Shown: positions 12,041 to 14,486 of the stretch, piece after piece | How the letters are laid out: every line of letters starts with the position of its first letter | Position numbering within the stretch: position 1 is the first letter of the stretch | Assembly (NCBI GenBank): GCA_007128495.1 | Contig: SKXH01000055.1 | Location: forward strand, 1 to 14,486 | Length of the DNA stretch: 14,486 nucleotides | Source: Bacteroidota bacterium | Lineage (GTDB): Bacteria > Bacteroidota > Ignavibacteria > T3Sed10-11 | Direction: 5' to 3' | Made by a program: the position numbers and the translations under genes | The notes under the pieces: generated by a model | Databases searched by the model: none | What the model was told of the DNA's origin: nothing | What the model saw: only the letters and a program-made list of their open reading frames with translations

Positions 12041-14486
12041 ATGACCACTACGACAACTGGAAAAAAACAAAAAGTATATAAAATTGCTGCAGAACTCAAC
12101 CTGAGCAGTCAGGTTATCTTGGATTTTCTGGGCAAACGCGGCTATCCGGTAAAGAGCCATATGTCTGCCGTCGAACCCGAGATGGTGGATGAAATTATGG
12201 TTCATTACAAGAAAGATAAGGATAGCGCCGAGCGTCACCAGAAAAAAGTAGCCGAACTGCGCGAGACGCAACAAAAACGACGTGAAGCTGAAAAAGAAGT
12301 AAAAGAGGAGAAAAAGGAAGAGAAGAAACCCGAAAAAGGAAAAACAAAAGAAAAAGAAGTTAAAAAACCTGAACCCGAAACTCAGGAAGTGGAAGAACCC
12401 GCAGAACAAGAAGTCGTAGAGGAAACTCCCGAAACAAAGAAAGAATCGAAACCAACAAAACCGAAAGAAAAAGAAGAAGAAGTGCCGGAAGAAGTTGAGT
12501 CGAAGGAAGAAGAAATTCCGGCAACGGATGAAGCTGACACGACAGAAGAAATAAAAGAAGATGAAGAACCCGTTGAGGAAGAAGCGGCAGAAACTGAAAT
12601 TGAAGCGCCGAAAGGCCGTAAACCGCTGCCCGGCCTTAAGATAAAAGGAAGGGTAGACCTCGACGAATTTAAAAAACGGAAAGCTGAAGAAGAAAAAGAA
12701 GAAAAAAAAGCGGAGCCGGCAAAACAGGAAACCGAAGAAACCGATAAACCGAAAAAGAAACGCAAAAAGCGTAAGAAGAAAGTACGCGAAGAATCCCGTG
12801 CTCCTGAAGCAAAACAACGGGATGAACCTGAAAAAGAAGAACCAACACCCAAGAAGAAAAAGAAGAAAAAGAAACTTCGCGCACGTAATGTAGACGAGGG
12901 TGAGGTTCAGGAAGCGATACGGAAAACACTGGCTGCAATGGATGATGCCGGACCGAGTGTCCGGGCGGCTGCCCGAAAGAAGCGTAAACGGGAACGAATG
13001 GAAGAAGAGCAACGGAAGCTCGAACAGCAGGAACTCGAAAAAACAAAGCTAAATGTGATCGAGTATATAACCGTCGGGGAACTGGCTAACCTCATGGATG
13101 TGCCGGGCAATGAAATGATACAAAAATGTATCGAGCTCGGAATGATGGTCTCGATCAATCAAAGACTTGAAGCCGATGTGATTACCTTACTCGCTGATGA
13201 ATTCGGCTACGAAGTAGAATTTCAAGAGGAATTTGCCGAAGATATCACCGAGGAAGAAGCAGATGATCCGGATAGACTGAAACCGCGGGCACCCATCGTT
13301 ACTATTATGGGACACGTCGATCACGGTAAGACAACACTTCTCGATTTTATCAGAAAAACTAACGTAGTTGCCGGTGAGTCGGGCGGCATTACACAGCATA
13401 TCGGTGCTTACGAGGTTATGCTTGACAATAGTAAAACCATAACATTTCTCGATACACCGGGGCACGAAGCGTTTACTGCTATGCGTGCACGTGGTGCCCA
13501 GTTGACCGACATTGTCGTTCTTGTCGTCGCGGCGGACGATAACGTTATGCCACAAACACTTGAAGCTATCAACCACGCGCAGGCAGCCGGCGTTCCGATC
13601 ATCGTAGCAATTAATAAGATCGATAAACCTAACGCAAATCCCGATAAAGTTCGTCAACAACTTTCCGAACGCAACGTGCTGGTAGAAGAATGGGGCGGTA
13701 AATATCAGTCGGTAGAGATTGCTGCAAAACAAGGATTAAACATCGATCAGTTACTTGAAAAGATCCTCCTTGAAGCAGAATTGCTTGAGTTAAAGGCCGA
13801 TCCTGAAAAACGGGCGCACGGTGTAAGTATTGAATCGGAACTTGACCGTGGAAAAGGTATTGTGGCGTCGGTGCTGATACAGTCAGGGACGTTACGGGTT
13901 GGTGATCCGTTTATTGCAGGGCTGTATAGCGGCCGTGTACGCGCAATGTACGACGAACGCGAAAACCGGCTTGAAGCTGCTCCGCCGAGCAAACCGGTGC
14001 AGGTAACCGGCTTCGACGGTATGCCGAAAGTCGGCGACCGGTTTGTGGTTCTCGAAAGCGAAGCCGAGGGACGCGAAATAGCGGCAAAACGACAACAATT
14101 AAAACGCGAACAAGACCTGCGGCAAATCCGGCACATTACACTGGATGATATTTCGAAGAACATCCAGACAGGTGAAGTGAAAGAACTTTCTATTATTGTT
14201 AAAGGTGACGTTGACGGATCGGTAGAAGCCCTCTCAGAATCGCTGATCAAACTTTCCAATGATGAAGTAAAAGTAAACGTAATCCACAAAGGGGTCGGCG
14301 CGATTAATGACGCTGATGTCTTGCTGGCCGCGGCATCTCAGGCGATCATCGTCGGCTTCCACGTCAGGCCGTTGGTGAGTACACGAAAACTGGCGGAATC
14401 CGAAAATGTCGAGATCAGGTTGTACAGTGTGATTTACGATGCAATCAATGATGTGAAGAGTGCACTCGAAGGATTACTTTCACCTG
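12041..14486 (+). CDS. infB: Translation initiation factor IF-2 (partial, C-terminus beyond the window)
   Basis: I translated this frame from ATG 12041; it stays open to the window end (815 codons). A first IF2-N-like subdomain is at about residues 12-55 (VYKIAAELNLSSQVILDFLG). A highly charged linker of about 280 residues follows, with polybasic runs at 238-247 and 271-278. A second N-subdomain is at about 338-395. The GTPase domain has P-loop GHVDHGKT (424-431), ESGGITQHIGAYEV switch region, DTPGHEAF (471 on) and NKID (525-528). Domain II and most of domain III (VKGDVDGSVEALSESL, VGFHVRP) follow. The final fMet-tRNA-binding domain is missing only because the window ends. IF2 delivers initiator tRNA to the 30S subunit and promotes subunit joining. 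It follows nusA by 15 nt. Confidence 0.97.
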   Translation, partial: MTTTTTGKKQKVYKIAAELNLSSQVILDFLGKRGYPVKSHMSAVEPEMVDEIMVHYKKDKDSAERHQKKVAELRETQQKRREAEKEVKEEKKEEKKPEKGKTKEKEVKKPEPETQEVEEPAEQEVVEETPETKKESKPTKPKEKEEEVPEEVESKEEEIPATDEADTTEEIKEDEEPVEEEAAETEIEAPKGRKPLPGLKIKGRVDLDEFKKRKAEEEKEEKKAEPAKQETEETDKPKKKRKKRKKKVREESRAPEAKQRDEPEKEEPTPKKKKKKKKLRARNVDEGEVQEAIRKTLAAMDDAGPSVRAAARKKRKRERMEEEQRKLEQQELEKTKLNVIEYITVGELANLMDVPGNEMIQKCIELGMMVSINQRLEADVITLLADEFGYEVEFQEEFAEDITEEEADDPDRLKPRAPIVTIMGHVDHGKTTLLDFIRKTNVVAGESGGITQHIGAYEVMLDNSKTITFLDTPGHEAFTAMRARGAQLTDIVVLVVAADDNVMPQTLEAINHAQAAGVPIIVAINKIDKPNANPDKVRQQLSERNVLVEEWGGKYQSVEIAAKQGLNIDQLLEKILLEAELLELKADPEKRAHGVSIESELDRGKGIVASVLIQSGTLRVGDPFIAGLYSGRVRAMYDERENRLEAAPPSKPVQVTGFDGMPKVGDRFVVLESEAEGREIAAKRQQLKREQDLRQIRHITLDDISKNIQTGEVKELSIIVKGDVDGSVEALSESLIKLSNDEVKVNVIHKGVGAINDADVLLAAASQAIIVGFHVRPLVSTRKLAESENVEIRLYSVIYDAINDVKSALEGLLSP

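Noticed and set aside
11590..12099. Ser-rich minus-strand frames opposite the NusA acidic tail
   Set aside because: They arise from Glu/Asp codons read in reverse (TCC, TCA, TCT), with no plausible start context or protein features.
12038..13012. Long minus-strand open frame (324 codons, Phe/Leu-rich) and its neighbours opposite infB
   Set aside because: It is the mirror of GAA/AAA/AAG-rich codons of the IF2 linker, which read as TTC/TTT/CTT. It has no domain, and the plus-strand frame is a clear gene.
1..14486. Search for tRNA/rRNA genes, CRISPR repeats, transposon ends or attachment sites
   Set aside because: None was seen by eye. The intergenic spaces are too short for most of these, and no repeated spacer pattern or terminal inverted repeat was found.

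Overview
The window reads as ordinary chromosome from a Gram-negative-type bacterium with moderate GC content. Apolipoprotein N-acyltransferase (Lnt) implies lipoproteins and an outer envelope, and IspF implies the MEP isoprenoid pathway. A long charged N-terminal linker in IF2, an acidic NusA tail, and frequent non-AUG or Shine-Dalgarno-poor starts recall the FCB assemblage (Bacteroidota-like or candidate-phylum relatives). That placement is an inference from general protein character, not from any search. There is no sign of a phage, transposon, CRISPR array, tRNA or rRNA. Genes are tightly packed and no gene-free stretch exceeds about 160 bases.

Left block, minus strand, read from 4325 down to 1: hrcA, grpE, dnaJ, a ComEA-like helix-hairpin-helix protein, a small pilin-like membrane protein, and a PilM-like actin-fold protein cut by the window edge. 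Spacings are -1 to 40 nt, so this is probably one transcription unit. It starts with heat-shock control and chaperone genes and continues into DNA-uptake or type IV pilus genes. dnaK is not present between grpE and dnaJ.

A 159-base divergent intergenic region (4326-4484) carries a good minus-strand promoter for hrcA and a plausible plus-strand promoter for the next operon. It also holds a short perfect palindrome and a near-perfect direct repeat. No canonical CIRCE operator is visible.

Middle block, plus strand, 4485-9931: an EamA/DMT transporter, acylphosphatase, IspF, a PAP2 phosphatase, Lnt, low-specificity threonine aldolase and a YbgC-type acyl-CoA thioesterase. Several of these overlap. 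IspF, PAP2 and Lnt point to isoprenoid and lipid work at the envelope; the others are metabolic passengers.

Right block, plus strand, 10025 to the end: rimP, nusA and infB (the last cut by the window edge). This is the conserved ribosome maturation, transcription elongation and translation initiation operon. A 10-bp-stem intrinsic terminator sits only about 20 bases upstream of rimP.

I did not find a clearly new system. The observations most worth a second look are the joining of chaperone and DNA-uptake genes, the charge-reversed pilin-like protein, two sequence oddities inside the pilM-like gene (an A7G7 tract and a perfect 11-bp hairpin), the terminator before rimP, and the opposite charge extremes of the NusA tail and the IF2 linker.
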